Assembly (NCBI GenBank): GCA_038503065.1
Contig: JBCAMK010000018.1
Span: forward strand, 930,001 to 994,000
Direction of reading: 5' to 3'
Origin: Paragyromitra xinjiangensis
Taxonomy: Eukaryota; Ascomycota; Pezizomycetes; Pezizales; Discinaceae
Length of the DNA stretch: 64,000 nucleotides
Below, in pieces: positions 1 to 11,553 of the stretch (its first letter is position 1; every line of letters starts with the position of its first letter). The notes under the pieces are model-generated. The model saw only the letters and a list, made by a program, of their open reading frames with translations. It was not told the origin of the DNA and made no database searches. Position numbers and translations under genes: made by a program.

Positions 1-1761
1 AAGGGATGGTCGGAGTTGTTTTTGATGTCCAGTTGTGGCAGGAGTGTCCAGCCACTCTTGTGCTGGGGTGATGATTTGTTGTAATGCGTCAATGGCGGAG
101 ATGCCTGTGCGCCCTCCTGTGTGTTGTTGATTTATCGCGCCTGAGTTGAGTGCTGCTATTTCGAGTTGCTTTGTGACCAAGCGTTCAAGTAGTTTGCCTA
201 GGCATGAGAGAAGTGAAATCGGGCGGTAGGATTTGGGCTTGGAGTAGTCACTTTTGCCTGCTTTTGGGATTGGCGTGATGATGGCTTGTTTCCAAATATC
301 GGGAAAGATGCCAAATTTTAGTGCTGCGGTAAATATTTTTGGAATGAGGAGGGGGGAGGCCTGGTGTGCCCTTGAGATGTGAGGGTAAAGTATGCCGTCT
401 GCGCCAGGAGAGGATGCAGGTGAAGTTTTGGCGAGGAGTTTGGAAATGAGTTGTGGGGTGATTAGAGGTGTGGTATGAACTTGATTTAAAATATGGGGGG
501 GAAGCCAATTATTTGGTAATTCTTGTGCGGTGTTTGTTACTGGTGGAAAGAAAGTTGAATGGAAGAGGTTGCATTGTGCGTTGAAGTCTGATGCATTTAA
601 AAGAGGTTGTACGATGGTGGGGGGCCGCCTGCCGTTTGTTTGTTTGATGGCTTGCCATATTTGTTTTGGATCGTTGGAGGAGAGGCGTTGGTGCCAGTGG
701 TGCCTCTTGGCTTCTAGGACTTCGTTTTTCCATTGTTTCCTTAGAGCTTTGAGTGTGTTTTGGATGTGTGGTGAATGAGGGAGGTGCGTCAATCTATTGA
801 CTGCATTTATTTTCTTTTTAAGTTTTGAGAGTTCGTTGGTCCACCAGCCTTTTGATTTGCTGTTAGGCTTGGAGAGTGGGATGGCTGAAGTGGTTGCTTG
901 TTGTATTAGTGATGAGAGGAGTTGGCATTTGCACATGGCTTCGGCTTCGTTGTTTGGAGTTGAATGATTGAGTGGTGATTGTGTTATGATGTTGTCGAAG
1001 AGGGTCCAGTTTGCTTTGTGCAGTGAGCGTTTTGGGGTGGCTGTGGGTGTAGGTGGTAAGAAGAATGTGGTGGTAAGAAGGGCGTGGTCTGAGCAATCTC
1101 TGAGGTCCTGATCTGCGTGCCATGCCACGAGGTATTGTTGTAGGTTTCTAAAGAGTGAGAGGTCGATGACGGAGGATTTGTGGCCATTTCTGGGAAAGTG
1201 TGTGAGGATGCCGGGTGAATTGGCAAGGTAGTAGTTTTGATCTTCAAGTAGTTGTACTAATTGATTCGCGGGTATGCTTGTGTTTCTTATGGAGGTGATG
1301 TGATTTTCGGCTTTGCTGCCATACCACCATACGTGGTGGAGGTTGGTGTCGGCTAGGATGATGTGTTTGGTGAGGAAGTTGAAGGTGGTTAAATAGGTGT
1401 GGGTTGTTGGAAGGTGATTGGCGTATATGTTTGTGATTTCAATGTTGCCAATGGCTGTGGTAACTATGATGGATAAAGCATTATTGAAAAAAGTGTGTGA
1501 AATTTGTGGATTAAAATTTATGTTGGCGTTGATGTATGTGACGTATTTGGGGTTGGTGAGGGTAGGTGAAAAACGATGAAAGTTTGAAATATTAGGTGGA
1601 AGGCTGTTATGTTCGGACCATGGGTCTTGTAATGCAAGGAAAGCTAATTGTGGATTATTGTTGGCGTGGTGTAGTACTGAAAGTGTGGTGGCTTTGCCTT
1701 TGGCGCAGTTCAGTTGCTGTGCTTGGGCTATGCCTGCGGTTTGTTTGTTGTAATTAATCAT
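1..1761 (-). CDS. LINE I alpha ORF2, N-terminal part: endonuclease and start of reverse transcriptase
   Basis: The ATG at 1759-1761 overlaps the ORF1 end (ATGATTAA, ORF1 stop at 1754-1756). The frame appears open to base 1; I read it at several points but not codon by codon. It carries an APE-type endonuclease (QDPWSE near residue 47, then DTNLHHVWW and an SDH motif) followed by the start of the reverse transcriptase (SPGADGILYPH, PKAGKSDYSKPKSYRPISLLS). The catalytic YIDD and the RNase H would lie left of the window. It is closely related to beta ORF2. The endonuclease nicks target DNA and the reverse transcriptase copies the element RNA at the nick (family knowledge). Confidence 0.85.
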   Translation of the reverse strand, partial: MINYNKQTAGIAQAQQLNCAKGKATTLSVLHHANNNPQLAFLALQDPWSEHNSLPPNISNFHRFSPTLTNPKYVTYINANINFNPQISHTFFNNALSIIVTTAIGNIEITNIYANHLPTTHTYLTTFNFLTKHIILADTNLHHVWWYGSKAENHITSIRNTSIPANQLVQLLEDQNYYLANSPGILTHFPRNGHKSSVIDLSLFRNLQQYLVAWHADQDLRDCSDHALLTTTFFLPPTPTATPKRSLHKANWTLFDNIITQSPLNHSTPNNEAEAMCKCQLLSSLIQQATTSAIPLSKPNSKSKGWWTNELSKLKKKINAVNRLTHLPHSPHIQNTLKALRKQWKNEVLEAKRHHWHQRLSSNDPKQIWQAIKQTNGRRPPTIVQPLLNASDFNAQCNLFHSTFFPPVTNTAQELPNNWLPPHILNQVHTTPLITPQLISKLLAKTSPASSPGADGILYPHISRAHQASPLLIPKIFTAALKFGIFPDIWKQAIITPIPKAGKSDYSKPKSYRPISLLSCLGKLLERLVTKQLEIAALNSGAINQQHTGGRTGISAIDALQQIITPAQEWLDTPATTGHQKQLRPSL

Positions 1762-3186
1762 GTTGTTCGTTTGATTTTTGAGCGCGTTGGGCTAGATATA
1801 GAGCTCTTGTTTTGAGTTTTTCTGGGCAGTCGATGGCTGTATGTTGGTTGGTGTTGCAGCAGGCACATCTTAGTGGCATGTGTGTGCATCTGGCGCCTCC
1901 TTTGCAGGAAATTTGGTCACATCTGTGGTCTTTGGTGTGGTGTGCAAGTGCGCATATGGCGCAGGCTACTTCTTGTTTGCAGGTAGCATCGTGATGTCCG
2001 AGCTTTTGGCATTTGCGGCATTGTGTTGTCGGATTGATGGGATGGTATTCTCGGATTTTGCAGGTGGCGTTAAGGATGTTGAGGTATGTAAAGCCGAGGG
2101 TTTTGAGAGTGTGTCTGGCTGGTAGTGCGATGACAATAGAGGAAGCTTTTTGCCGATGCGTTTTTCCTCCGTGGATAGCCATCTTGGGGCTTGGGCTAGT
2201 TGGACGTCAGGGAGGGCAGCTTGTAGGGCGTTGGTGATTGTTGTGGGCGTGACGGGTTCGAGGTTGAAGTTGAGGGGAACAGCGTCGATGATGAATTTAG
2301 ACCATCTACTGTTGATTCTGATGTTGGTGATGGGGATCTTGAGTAGGTTGCAGGCTGATGTGATTTCATGTTCGTATTGTTCAATGAATTTGTCTGCAGC
2401 TTCATTTGGTCTAGTGGTGAGAATGATGTTGTCGTTGTTGGTTTTGCGTGCGGCTAGTATGCTTGTGTTAACTGAGACAAGTCGGTTATTGATTGCGTTG
2501 AGGATGGAATCTGGGGTGGCGGAAGCAGGGAGGGGTTCTGTGAGCTCGATTATGATTTCTCTTTTGTCAGTCGTGAAGTTGGGCTTGTACAGTGGTTGGA
2601 TCTAGGGTGTTTTCTTGTTTGTTACGGTGGTGAAGTTGCTTTCGCCAGGTGCTGCTGAGGCTTTGTTGGCGTAGGTTTCTTGTGGCTTGTTGCTGGTGGT
2701 GTTGGTGGGTTTGTTGGTGTTTTGCGTGGTGTTTTTGTTTGGGGCAGGAGGGTTGGTTTTATTGGTTTGGTTGGTTTGGATGTGGAGTAGTCTGGCGTCT
2801 AGGGATCGTACCGTGTTTTGTAGTGAAATGTTTTGTGCCTTGATTTCAGCGAGTTTGGAGGTGGTGTTTGTGTTCTGGATGTTGTTGAATTTGATTTGGG
2901 CTTGGAGGCTATCCATTTGCCTTTCGAATTCGTCTTTCATGGTGTTGAATTGGGTTTGTATGAACCAAGCGAGGTAATTGGTGGAGGTGGCGTTGGACAT
3001 GTTTGCCATTTCTTCGGCAGGGATTTGAGTGAAGTTGAGGTTAGAGTTGTATTCCTGGCCTCCGACGCTTTCATCGTCGTCATGTTCACTGGAAGAGTTG
3101 CTGTGGTTGGATGCGAGTTTGTCTTCTATGGGAAGATCTGTGGAGTCAAAAGCAGAGAGGGCGGTGCTGCCCTCGGGTGCAGACAT
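1754..3186 (-). pseudogene. LINE I alpha ORF1 (gag-like zinc-knuckle protein), broken
   Basis: Nucleic-acid-binding ORF1 protein of a Tad-like LINE. It matches beta ORF1 along its length: an acidic N-terminus (EHDDDESVGGQE), a coiled-coil-like stretch rich in Q, N and L, then three Cys/His knuckles (CRKCQKLGHHDATC, CAICALAHHTKDHRC and a third). Two lesions are visible against beta. A TAG stop at 2602-2604 replaces the lysine codon after KKTP. One A is lost from a run of six at about 2147-2151 (five T on the plus strand against six in beta near 14402), which shifts the frame just before the zinc region. ATG chosen at 3184-3186 because it matches beta; the frame upstream is open but has no better ATG. 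Confidence 0.85.
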
Positions 3187-3530
3187 GTTAGAGGTTCTGG
3201 TGAGGTGTGGGGAGAGGTGGCTGGAGGTACGCTTGCGCCCAGCGAGTGGTGTGGGTGCTATGGGTGCCCAAACGAGTCGGACGGGAGTTGCGGGTGGTGA
3301 TGGCGATACTCTGGGTGGAGTATTGGGAGCCAGGTTGATGGGAGAGCGATGGGAGTGATGAGTTCCCAAAGCGAGGTGGGGTGTGATGATGAACGAGGCC
3401 AAAGAGATAAAGACTTTTGGTTCTGTGGATTTCTGGGAGAGGTGGTTTGTGGTGTTGAGTTTGCGGTCGGAGATGATGGAGGAAAGGTAGAAGCGAGGTG
3501 GGCGGTCGCTTGTTATATACTGCCTCTAGT

Positions 3531-3553
3531 GTTTTAGTGTTTTAGTGTTTTAA
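3531..3553 (-). repeat. 3' tail of LINE I beta, 8-bp unit
   Basis: The plus strand shows GTTTTAGT repeated about 2.6 times, that is ACTAAAAC units on the element strand. It marks the 3' end of beta and differs from the (ATTT)n tails of families II and III and the ATT-type tail of IVa. Confidence 0.75.
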
Positions 3554-3732
3554 TTCTACGGCCCTGATACTAAAGTATATCGCCTCATCCACCGCCAACT
3601 TACAAATAAATCCTCCCCGTTTCCGAACCAATTCTTTAAACATAATAAAGGAAAAATAATAACAATTTTTACGAAAGGAAATAATCGAAAGAAAAATCAA
3701 ATCAATCATCCCCCTACTTATTCGCATGATTT

Positions 3733-6700
3733 TTATAACCCTAAAAGGTTAACATAAGAAAAAAACTCGGAAAAATTTAACTTAGGCGAAAAGAAAACAC
3801 TCCAATCTGGTTCTGAATTTTTAAAGAAATCTTCTCGTTCTTTATTTCTGAGTTTGCAGGACATGATGCGATGGTAGGAGCCATCCTGTTCGCCGCATGT
3901 GCATATGAGGGGATCGGTGAATCCGGTGGGATCAATGAAGTGCGCTTGATTGCGTATCTTCGCAAGTTTGGAAAATCGTTTTCGTGATAATGGTGTGAGG
4001 TGTTGCGCGATGTGAAGCGCGACGGGCTCTTGGGTGTTAGAGGCCCATGATTTGAGTAGGTGTTTCTTGGGTAGGAGTGAAAGGTGTCCAAGGGTGAGAC
4101 GGTGCCATGGGCAAAGGGGTTTGTTGTGGGCGAGTGTGGCCAGTTGATCGGCTTTCTCGTTGCCAAAGATTTGTGTGTGAGAGGGAGTCCATATGCCACT
4201 GATGGAGCATCCTATGTTTTGAAGTGAGTTGCACGCGTTGAGTGCGTGCCAGAGGTATTCCTTGTTATGTGTGGGTCCTCCTGCGAGTGACTTTAGGGCA
4301 TTTTGGTTGTCGACGCATATGTGTATGGAAGCAGGGTAGACGATTTGTTGAAGCAAAAGATTTAGGGCTTCTTGTATGGCGTGAATTTCGGCGTCTTCAT
4401 TCTCGGCATGGTATCCGAGGGCGCAGGAATGTGTGTATGTTTGTGTGGTGATGCCGTATCGTATGTGAGCGATGTATGCGCCGGAGGATGAATGTCCGTT
4501 ATCAATGAGAGAACCATCTGTGTAAAGGAGCCAAGAGTCTTCTAATGTGCCTGTCCAATTGATGTGTTGCGTGGCTGTTTGTTGTTTAGAAAGCTGGGAA
4601 ATTTGTAGGGAGCTTTGTGTAAGAAATGGAGAATGAAAGGAAAATTCAAGTCTTTCGAGGGGTTGATTATGGATGAGGGGTTGAAGCAGCGAGGCTATTC
4701 TTTTGAGTCCTGTCCCTTTGTATTCTGTTGTTTGTGGGAGGAACTTGAGTAGTGGGAGAAAGGCTGGGTTGTACGCGTTGTTTTTTAGAATGCGTATGCC
4801 ATATTTTTGTGAATGATAGTTTAGCAGTAGGTTAAGCGGTGGTAGGGCGGCTTCGCGTAATAGGTGGGTTGTTTTAGTGTATCTGGGAAGGCCCGTGATG
4901 AGGCGGGCGAGGCTGTGATATGCTGGTTGAATGTTGTCTATTAGGGTGGGTGCACCTGTCCACCATATGGGGGAGCCCCATAGCATCTTGGGGATGTGGA
5001 CTATATGTAATATGTGATGTATTGTGGCGGGGGTGAGGTGTATGGATTTGAGCAGGGGGTAAATGGCTCCTTTGGTTTTGAGTAAGGAAGCGACGATGTG
5101 ATGAGTGTGTTGGTGGAAGGTTAATTTTCGATCAATTATAAGACCTAGCATACGGTTTTGTTCGGTGGGTGATATGCTTTGATCGTAGAGCGTGATGGAG
5201 GTGGGGGTGGGATCTTTGATTCTGGAACTGAGTCTTAAGTGCATGAGTTCCGTTTTGGGTGGGGAGAAGAGGATATTGAGGTGTGAACCTCTTTCAACTT
5301 TGAGGTTGAGGCGTTGTTGTAGTGTCATGGTGGCAAATTTTTGTGAGAAACTTGCTTGTAGCATGGCGTTGTCGTCAATGTAGGTGTTAGAATAAGTAAG
5401 ATTGGAGGGTGATGGTTCAGTGTCTAGCGCGGCACTGTAGATGGTGAAGGCGATGGATGAAACGGCAGATCCTTGGGGGAGTCCGCTGTTGAAGGGTAGT
5501 GTTGGGCTTGTGGTGCTATTAAAGCGAAAAGCTATTGTTCGGTTGGTGGTGAAACTTTGGTACCATTGTATGAGGTATGTGGGAAATTTGAAATGAAGAA
5601 AGATCGCAGTCATTTGTTGATGTATGACGCAGTTGAAGGCTCCTTCAATGTCTGTGGTGAGAATGGAAGGTCGTAGTTGTTTTTGGTGTCCTGTTGTGGC
5701 AGGAGTGTCAAGCCAGGATTGGGATGGTGTGATGATTTGTTGTAGGGCGTCTATAGCCGAAATTCCTGTGCGTCCACCTGTGTGTTGGTGGTTAATTGCG
5801 CCTGAGTTTATTGCAGCAATTTCTAGTTGTCTGGTGATGATGCGTTCTAGGAGTTTACCAAGACATGATAATAGTGAAATGGGGCGGTAGGCGTTGGGTT
5901 TGGAATAATCGTCTTTGCCTGATTTGGGTATAGGTGTGATGATTGCCTGTTTCCATATGTCAGGGAAGGCGCCAAAGCGGAGGGCGGCCGTGAAGATTTT
6001 GGGAATGAGTTGGGGGGCGGCTTGATGGGCATGTTGTATGTGAGGATAAAGGATTCCGTCGTGTCCTGGAGCGGATGCGGCGGAGGTTTTGGCGAGCAAT
6101 TTAGAGATTAGCTCTGGGGTGACATGAGGTGTGTTGAGGGATTGATCTAGTGCGGGTGGGGGGAGCCAGTTTTGTGGTAGTGGCTGGGGGGAGGCGTGGA
6201 TGGGTGGGAAGAAGGTGGATTTAAAAGCGTTGCATTGTGCTTCGAAATTAGGTGCATTGTGTAGGGGTTGTATGGTGGTAGGGGGTCTGCGTCCATTGGT
6301 TTGTTTGATGGCTTGCCATATTTGTTTGGGATCGTTGGTGGAGAGCCGTTGGTGCCAGTGGTGTTTTTTGGCTTCATTGATTTCGGTTTTCCATTGCACT
6401 CGAAGGTTTTTGAGAAGGCTTTTGGCGTGTTGTGATGGATTGGGTTGTTTGGTTATATGGTTGACGGCGTTTATTTTCCTTTTTAATTTGGAAAGTTCGT
6501 TGGTCCACCAGCCTTTGGAATGTTGGCTAGGTTTCGATAAAGGTATGGCTGTTATGGTGGCGAATTGTATGAGAGAGGTGAGCTGTTCACATTCTTTGGC
6601 GGTTTCACTGGTGTTGGTGGGCTGGGAATTGTTGAGTGCTGATTGTCTTATTATGTTGTGGAATTGACTCCAGTTTGCTTTGCTGAGGTTGCGTTTGGGT

Positions 6701-7111
6701 GTGGCTCTGGGTTTTGGTGGGAGAAATATGGTGGTTGTGATTAGGGTGTGATCAGAGTTATCCCTTAGTCCTTGATCGGATTGCCACGTTATGAGGTATT
6801 GTTGTATGTTTCGGAATAGGGTGAGATCGATGATGGAATTTTGGTTGCCATTTCTGGGAAAGTGTGTAGGGGTTCCTGGGTGATTGATGAGTTGGTAGTT
6901 GTGATCTTCTAGCCAGTCCACGAGTTGGTTGGCTATTAGTCTGGTTCTGTTGATGGAGGTGCGATGTGTGTCGGTTTCGAGTCCGTACCACCATGTGTGG
7001 TGTAGATTGGTGTCTGCTAATATCATGTGCATGGGGAGGAAGTGATGCATGTTGAGATAAGTGTATGTTGTTGGTGTGTGATTGGCGTATATGTTGGAAA
7101 TTTCGATGTCG
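3733..7111 (-). CDS. LINE I beta ORF2, 3' segment: endonuclease end, reverse transcriptase, RNase H, zinc knuckle
   Basis: Residues about 105-1230 of a 1230-aa ORF2 whose first 104 codons lie at 13703-14016. In order: the rest of the APE endonuclease (ADTNLHHTWW near residue 136, SDH near 225); the reverse transcriptase (GHDGILYPH, AYRPISLLS, GLPQGSAVS and catalytic YIDD near residue 682); RNase H (LYTDGS near 968, EDAEIHAIQ, VDNQNAL, PSHTQIFGNEKADQLA); and a C-terminal Cys-His knuckle (CTCGEQDGSYHRIMSC). No stop or frameshift is visible. The natural start is not in this segment: the frame is open up to the insertion point at 7111. Confidence 0.92.
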
Positions 7112-7125
7112 CCTATTGCCGTGGT
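7112..7125. repeat. 14-bp TSD, left copy, of LINE II copy A
   Basis: CCTATTGCCGTGGT occurs here and again at 13703-13716, directly flanking copy A. In the second copy the ORF2 reading frame of the host LINE resumes without loss of sequence. Confidence 0.93.
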
Positions 7126-7549
7126 TATTTATTTATTTATTGCTCATATTGCATAAATCCGTAACGGATATGGCATACAGTGAAAGGAAACCCCCATGAC
7201 CGCACAATAACTAACAAAAGAAAATCCTCCGCGAACATGAACCAACTAGTTAGTAGATATCCACATCAGATATCTTTCGCGAAAAACATAAGAAAAGTAA
7301 ATCAAAAACAAATAACATAAAAGATAACAAAAGAGGAAATAACAATTTATCTCAAAGTTCTACCGAACAGTAGAAACGAACGGAATAACAATCGACAGGG
7401 TAAAATCATAGGGAAATACTCAAACAGTTTCATAATCAGAAATCCTCCACACGGTCATGTTCCATCTCACCCCACTTTCAGGGTCTTCATCAGTTTTTTT
7501 TTTTTTTGTCCTTCACCATCGCATGCTTTGGGCCTGTAGCCCGTTCTTT
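7126..7549 (-). repeat. LINE II 3' UTR with tail shared by LINE III
   Basis: Next to the (ATTT)n tail the plus strand reads TTGCTCATATTGCAT, then CGTAACGGATATGGCATACA. LINE III carries the same block at 22635-22680 (CGAAACGGATATGGCGTACA). A second matching block (CACCATCGCATGCTTTGGGC, about 7511-7530) lies just after the ORF2 stop. In LINE-type elements the 3' end is what the reverse transcriptase recognises, so this block is the likely recognition region (inference). Confidence 0.75.
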
Positions 7550-10500
7550 CTAGCCGTTCTCTCCTTCTCCTTCGTTTTCTTCCTCTTCGTCGTTGTAGAG
7601 GTAAATTCCTTGGTGGGAATACCTGTTGTCTTCTTGTCGTTCCAGGGTCCAATTTCTGGTAGCGATTTGGGTAGGTGTGAGGAATGTTTCAATGGTGGCA
7701 GCCAGGCCGGCATTGGTGTGCATTGCAGTTCTCCATGTGAGTGGCATTGGTTTGAGGGCTGCTTTGAGTGCTTTGCGATGGGCAGGAAGTGGTTCCTGGC
7801 CACATTCTAGCAGTAGGTGTTGTGGTGTTTGGTTATCGAAGCCACATTTGCATTTAGTGTCTTCAATGTTGTTGGTAGGGATTCTGGCAAGGTAGGATTT
7901 GGTGTATCCATGTCCGGTTCTCATTTGAGTGATGGTGGAGGCTGTTCTTCTGGGGATGTTTCCCCTCAGCGGGGCACTTGGTTTCAGTGCTGGTTGTCCG
8001 TAGTAGCTGCGGCCTTTCTTTGCCTGCTTCCATTTGGCTTTCCATGTCGTCAGGGAGTGTTCCTTGATGTTTCTCTTGAGGTATGTGATGGAGGTGAGGA
8101 CATCTGATTCTATCCTGGTTCCTTGGGCTCCTATCTTGGCGAGCTTATCAGCTAGCTCGTTGCCGGCAACGTTGACATGTCCTGGTACCCAATAAACATG
8201 GGTTTTGATGCCACTGTCTTCGAGTTGAAGCAAGTTGTTGCGGGCTTCAATGACCAGGTGTTGGCCTGGCATAGGGAGGGGTGTTGTCATTCGTTGTACT
8301 GCTGCTTGGTTGTCGCAGTAGATGTAGACATCGTTTGTCAGGTGAGGTGATCGTTGTACTTGTAGGATTGCATGCTTAGTAGCTTTTGCAATACCATAAA
8401 GTTCTGCGTCGAAGACTTCATTTTCTTTGCCGAGGTGGAAGGATTTGTTGACCACAGAGTGACCTCTGCGGAAACCAGCAACTCCAGCTCCTGTTTTGCC
8501 TTCCAGGAGGGAGCCATCAGTGTAGAATACTAGGCGATCAGTCCTAGTACTGTCTCCAGCTGTGTGGTTCCGATGGTTTTCTGCTGCTGCGTCTTTGTCT
8601 GAAGGGTCAATGTAGATGTCTATGGTGTTTTGGTGCCATGGTGGACATGCCAGATTGTCTACGCATTCAATCTCTGATTGTGGCTGGATCCATTTGTTGG
8701 TAGATGCCAGTATCCTATGTAGTCTTGTTTCGTATTTGGGGGAGGTGGTGGTTTGGTGCCATGGAGTGTTGTTGGAGCTATCTGGGTTGTTGTTTTCCTG
8801 GGTTGAAGGCCAGGAATCAGGGCAGAGGGAGGTGATGGGATGGGTGTTGGGTAGGGAAAGGACTCGGAGTGCATATTTCCTTTGCAACTCGTCCAATCTG
8901 ATTGGGGTAGGGAGAAGTCCTGTCTCTGCTTCCAGGGCATGGACAGGTGATGTTCTGAAGGCTCCAGCAATCTTGCGCATTGCTTGATTCTGGACTTTCT
9001 GGATGGTGTTGCTGAGTCCAATCTGCCCGTTCCACCATACTTCAGCTCCGAAGTCACTGATGGTGGCTACACAGGTTTGGTAGAGTTGGCGGAGTGCTTT
9101 GTAACTCAGTCCTTTTTCTGTGCTTGCGAGACGGGAGATAGCCATGAAGGCTCGAAGTGCGGAGGCAGCTTTGGTCTTCACATGATGCTTGAATGTGAGT
9201 TTGCGGTCAAACCAGACACCCAGCCAACGCTGGACATCTGCAGCCTCAATCACATTGCCATCAGGCATTGTGACTTTGGCTTCATCAGAGGTGTCAGTTG
9301 TTCGTCTGGAGTGGAAGTGAGTGAGTTCTGTCTTTGGATTGTCAAAGTACAAGGCATTTTTCTCACCCCATTCGGAGGAGGTGAGTGCCATTGCTTCCAG
9401 TGTTTGAGAGTTTTCTGCTTCAGACTTTCCTGTAACCAGAAGGCCCACATCATCAACATAGCTGGGGCAGGTGGAATCAGGATATTTTTCTTCTAGCTCG
9501 TTGAACAATGGAGCCAGGTAGAGGAGGAAGAGGATAGGGGAGGTGGGGGATCCTTGTGGGATTCCAGTTTGAATGGGTGCCATGGCTTCAATTTCACCGT
9601 CGAATGCCATGCAGGCTGTTCGATTGCTGAGGAAGGAGTCCACCCATCGGCAGATGGGAAGTGGGAGGTCCAGTTCTATCATGGTCTTGATCAGTCGTCG
9701 TTTGAATACAAAGTCATATGCACCTTTCACGTCCATGCAAAGTGCAGAGAGTGTTAGGCCTTTCTTTTGGCTGCATCGGCAAGCGTGCTGATAAGCATGC
9801 AAGCATCCACAGCTGATCTTTTTGGTCGACCTCCAATTTGCCATCTATGGAGAAGGTGATATCTTTCTGCCATAAATGCTAATCGGGTTGCTATGATCTT
9901 TTCTGAGACTTTGCCGAGGCAGTTGAGGAGTGATACTGGTCGGTAGGCTTTTGCTATCGTATAGTCAGGTTTATTGGCCTTTCTAATGATTGCAATTGTA
10001 GCTTCACGCCATATGGTTGGGTGGTATCCTGCTTTCATGGTGGCTTTGTAGAAGGAGTTGAACTGGGTCGGGTCAACTTGATATGCTTTTTGAATGCATA
10101 GGAAGCCAATTCCATCTGGTCCAGGGGCTTTCTTTGGTGCTGAGGTCATGATTGCTTTCCGAATCTCATCGTTGGTGAGGTCTTTCCATGGGATCTTGTG
10201 TTTTCCTGCTGGAACAGGTTCATCAAGTTCCACGGAGGGAGGGGGAGGGAATAGAGTTGCTCGGAAGAGATTGGCTTTCTCTTCAAAGGTTTTGGACTCT
10301 TGGAGTGTGGTGGGATTGTGTAGGGTGGGGGTGCGTTCACATCTGCGTGGCTTGGTGTACCTCATTGCTGTGAAGACATCTTTTCCGTGAGCTTCTTCCA
10401 GGAATGTATTCCAGTGTTCACTCTTTGCTGTTCGGATTCGTCGGAAGTAGGATGTTCTCAAGTTTTTGAATCTTCGCCACATGGCTGGAGTCTGATCTGT

Positions 10501-11553
10501 TCTCCAGTCCCTGAGGGCTGTTTTCATGTGTCTGCGTCCTTCTTTGATGTCTTCATTCCACCAAGGTTTGGCGAAGGGTGATGGTTTTCGTTTGGGTACA
10601 TGGATGTGGGCAGCTGCTATGATTGAATCTCGTAGGTGTTGAGCTGCTTCGTCTAGGTTTGAATGGGTTGGGTGGGAGTGTAGGAACTCCCAGGTGTCTT
10701 TAGTGGTGATGGAGGAGAGGGTGAAAGTTTGTTGGAAGCCGTCCCAGTCCGCCTTGGCCCAATTAAATTGTTCTGTTGATGGTGGGGGGGCACATTCCAA
10801 AGAGTCGGAGGCAATTTCAAACTGAACAACTTCATGGTCGGATCCTGTTGCAAGGTCTTCCATGACTGCCCAGTTCATAATCAAGTCTGTCATCGGTGAG
10901 GAGGAGAAGGCAAGATCCAAAACGGATCTGCCAGTGCCTGTAGGGTAATTGTAGGTATAAATATCAGGCTCGTTAATGAGGGTATAGTTGAACTCTTCTA
11001 GTATAGCTAGGAGTGCTTCATGTCGTTTTGGTGAACGGACTCGTGAGTCCCAGAGAGGGTGGTGGGCATTGAAGTCACCTGCCATGATACAGCGTTCTGG
11101 TAGCTTTAGTCCCACAAGTACACGTTCAACCGTGTATTGTGGGTGGCTGTCAGGAACTCGTTGTGATGCTGCAGGTTGTTCATTGTAGATGTTAAGGAGG
11201 GTAAAAGCAGGAATGGAGGGGGTTGACAGCTCTATGGCCTGTACATCTTCGTTATTGATGATGTCGGGTCTTGGCTGATATTTCAGGAAGAGGTTGGATT
11301 TGGATATAAAAGTCATGGTTCGAGGGCGGTTAATGCTGCTTGGAATCATCCTTGCGAATGACCCATGCGATATTGATGTCCATGAGTTTGGTGGTGCGTC
11401 AGGAGAAGTATCGGGCATAACAAAAGGTTCTTGAATAATAACTATATCAGCCGTTTCTGAGGCTGAGTCGAGGAGGGATAACATAACATTTTGGTTTCTT
11501 CGGCAGTTGTGTTGCATCATGCGGATCTTGTGTGGGTTTGGTTGCACAATCAT
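7550..11553 (-). pseudogene. LINE II copy A ORF2: endonuclease, reverse transcriptase, RNase H; one frameshift
   Basis: ORF2 of about 1330 codons starting at ATG 11551-11553, which overlaps the ORF1 stop (ATGA). The APE endonuclease shows IIQEPF, AGDFNAHHPLWDSR (about residue 160) and GSDHEVV. The reverse transcriptase shows KKAPGPDGIGF, AYRPVSLLNCLGK, GIPQGSPTSP and catalytic YVDD near residue 700. RNase H shows FYTDGSLLEG near residue 1008, ENEVFDAELYGI, YCDNQAAV and VPGHVNVAGNELADKLA. The C-terminal knuckle is CKCGFDNQTPQHLLLEC. The frame breaks near 9765-9770, where this copy has four A after GCC and copy B has five. This is the only lesion seen. Confidence 0.9.
11550..11553 (-). other. 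ORF1 stop / ORF2 start overlap (ATGA), LINE II A
   Basis: On the element strand ATGA holds both the ORF1 stop (TGA) and the ORF2 start (ATG). Copy B has the same arrangement at 29460-29463. Such an overlap fits termination-reinitiation, as reported for some other non-LTR elements. Confidence 0.7.

Larger units (their letters stand above)
1..3530 (-). mobile_element. LINE family I, copy alpha (runs off left edge)
   Basis: Tad-like non-LTR retrotransposon read on the minus strand. Its 5' end is near 3530, followed by a 5' leader (3187-3530) with a TATATAAC-like string, ORF1 at 1754-3186 and ORF2 from 1761 past the window edge. It is colinear with copy beta (3531-15788), which defines its limits. 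Its 5' end directly abuts the 3' tail of beta, so the two form a head-to-tail pair. The 3' end lies outside the window. Confidence 0.85.
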
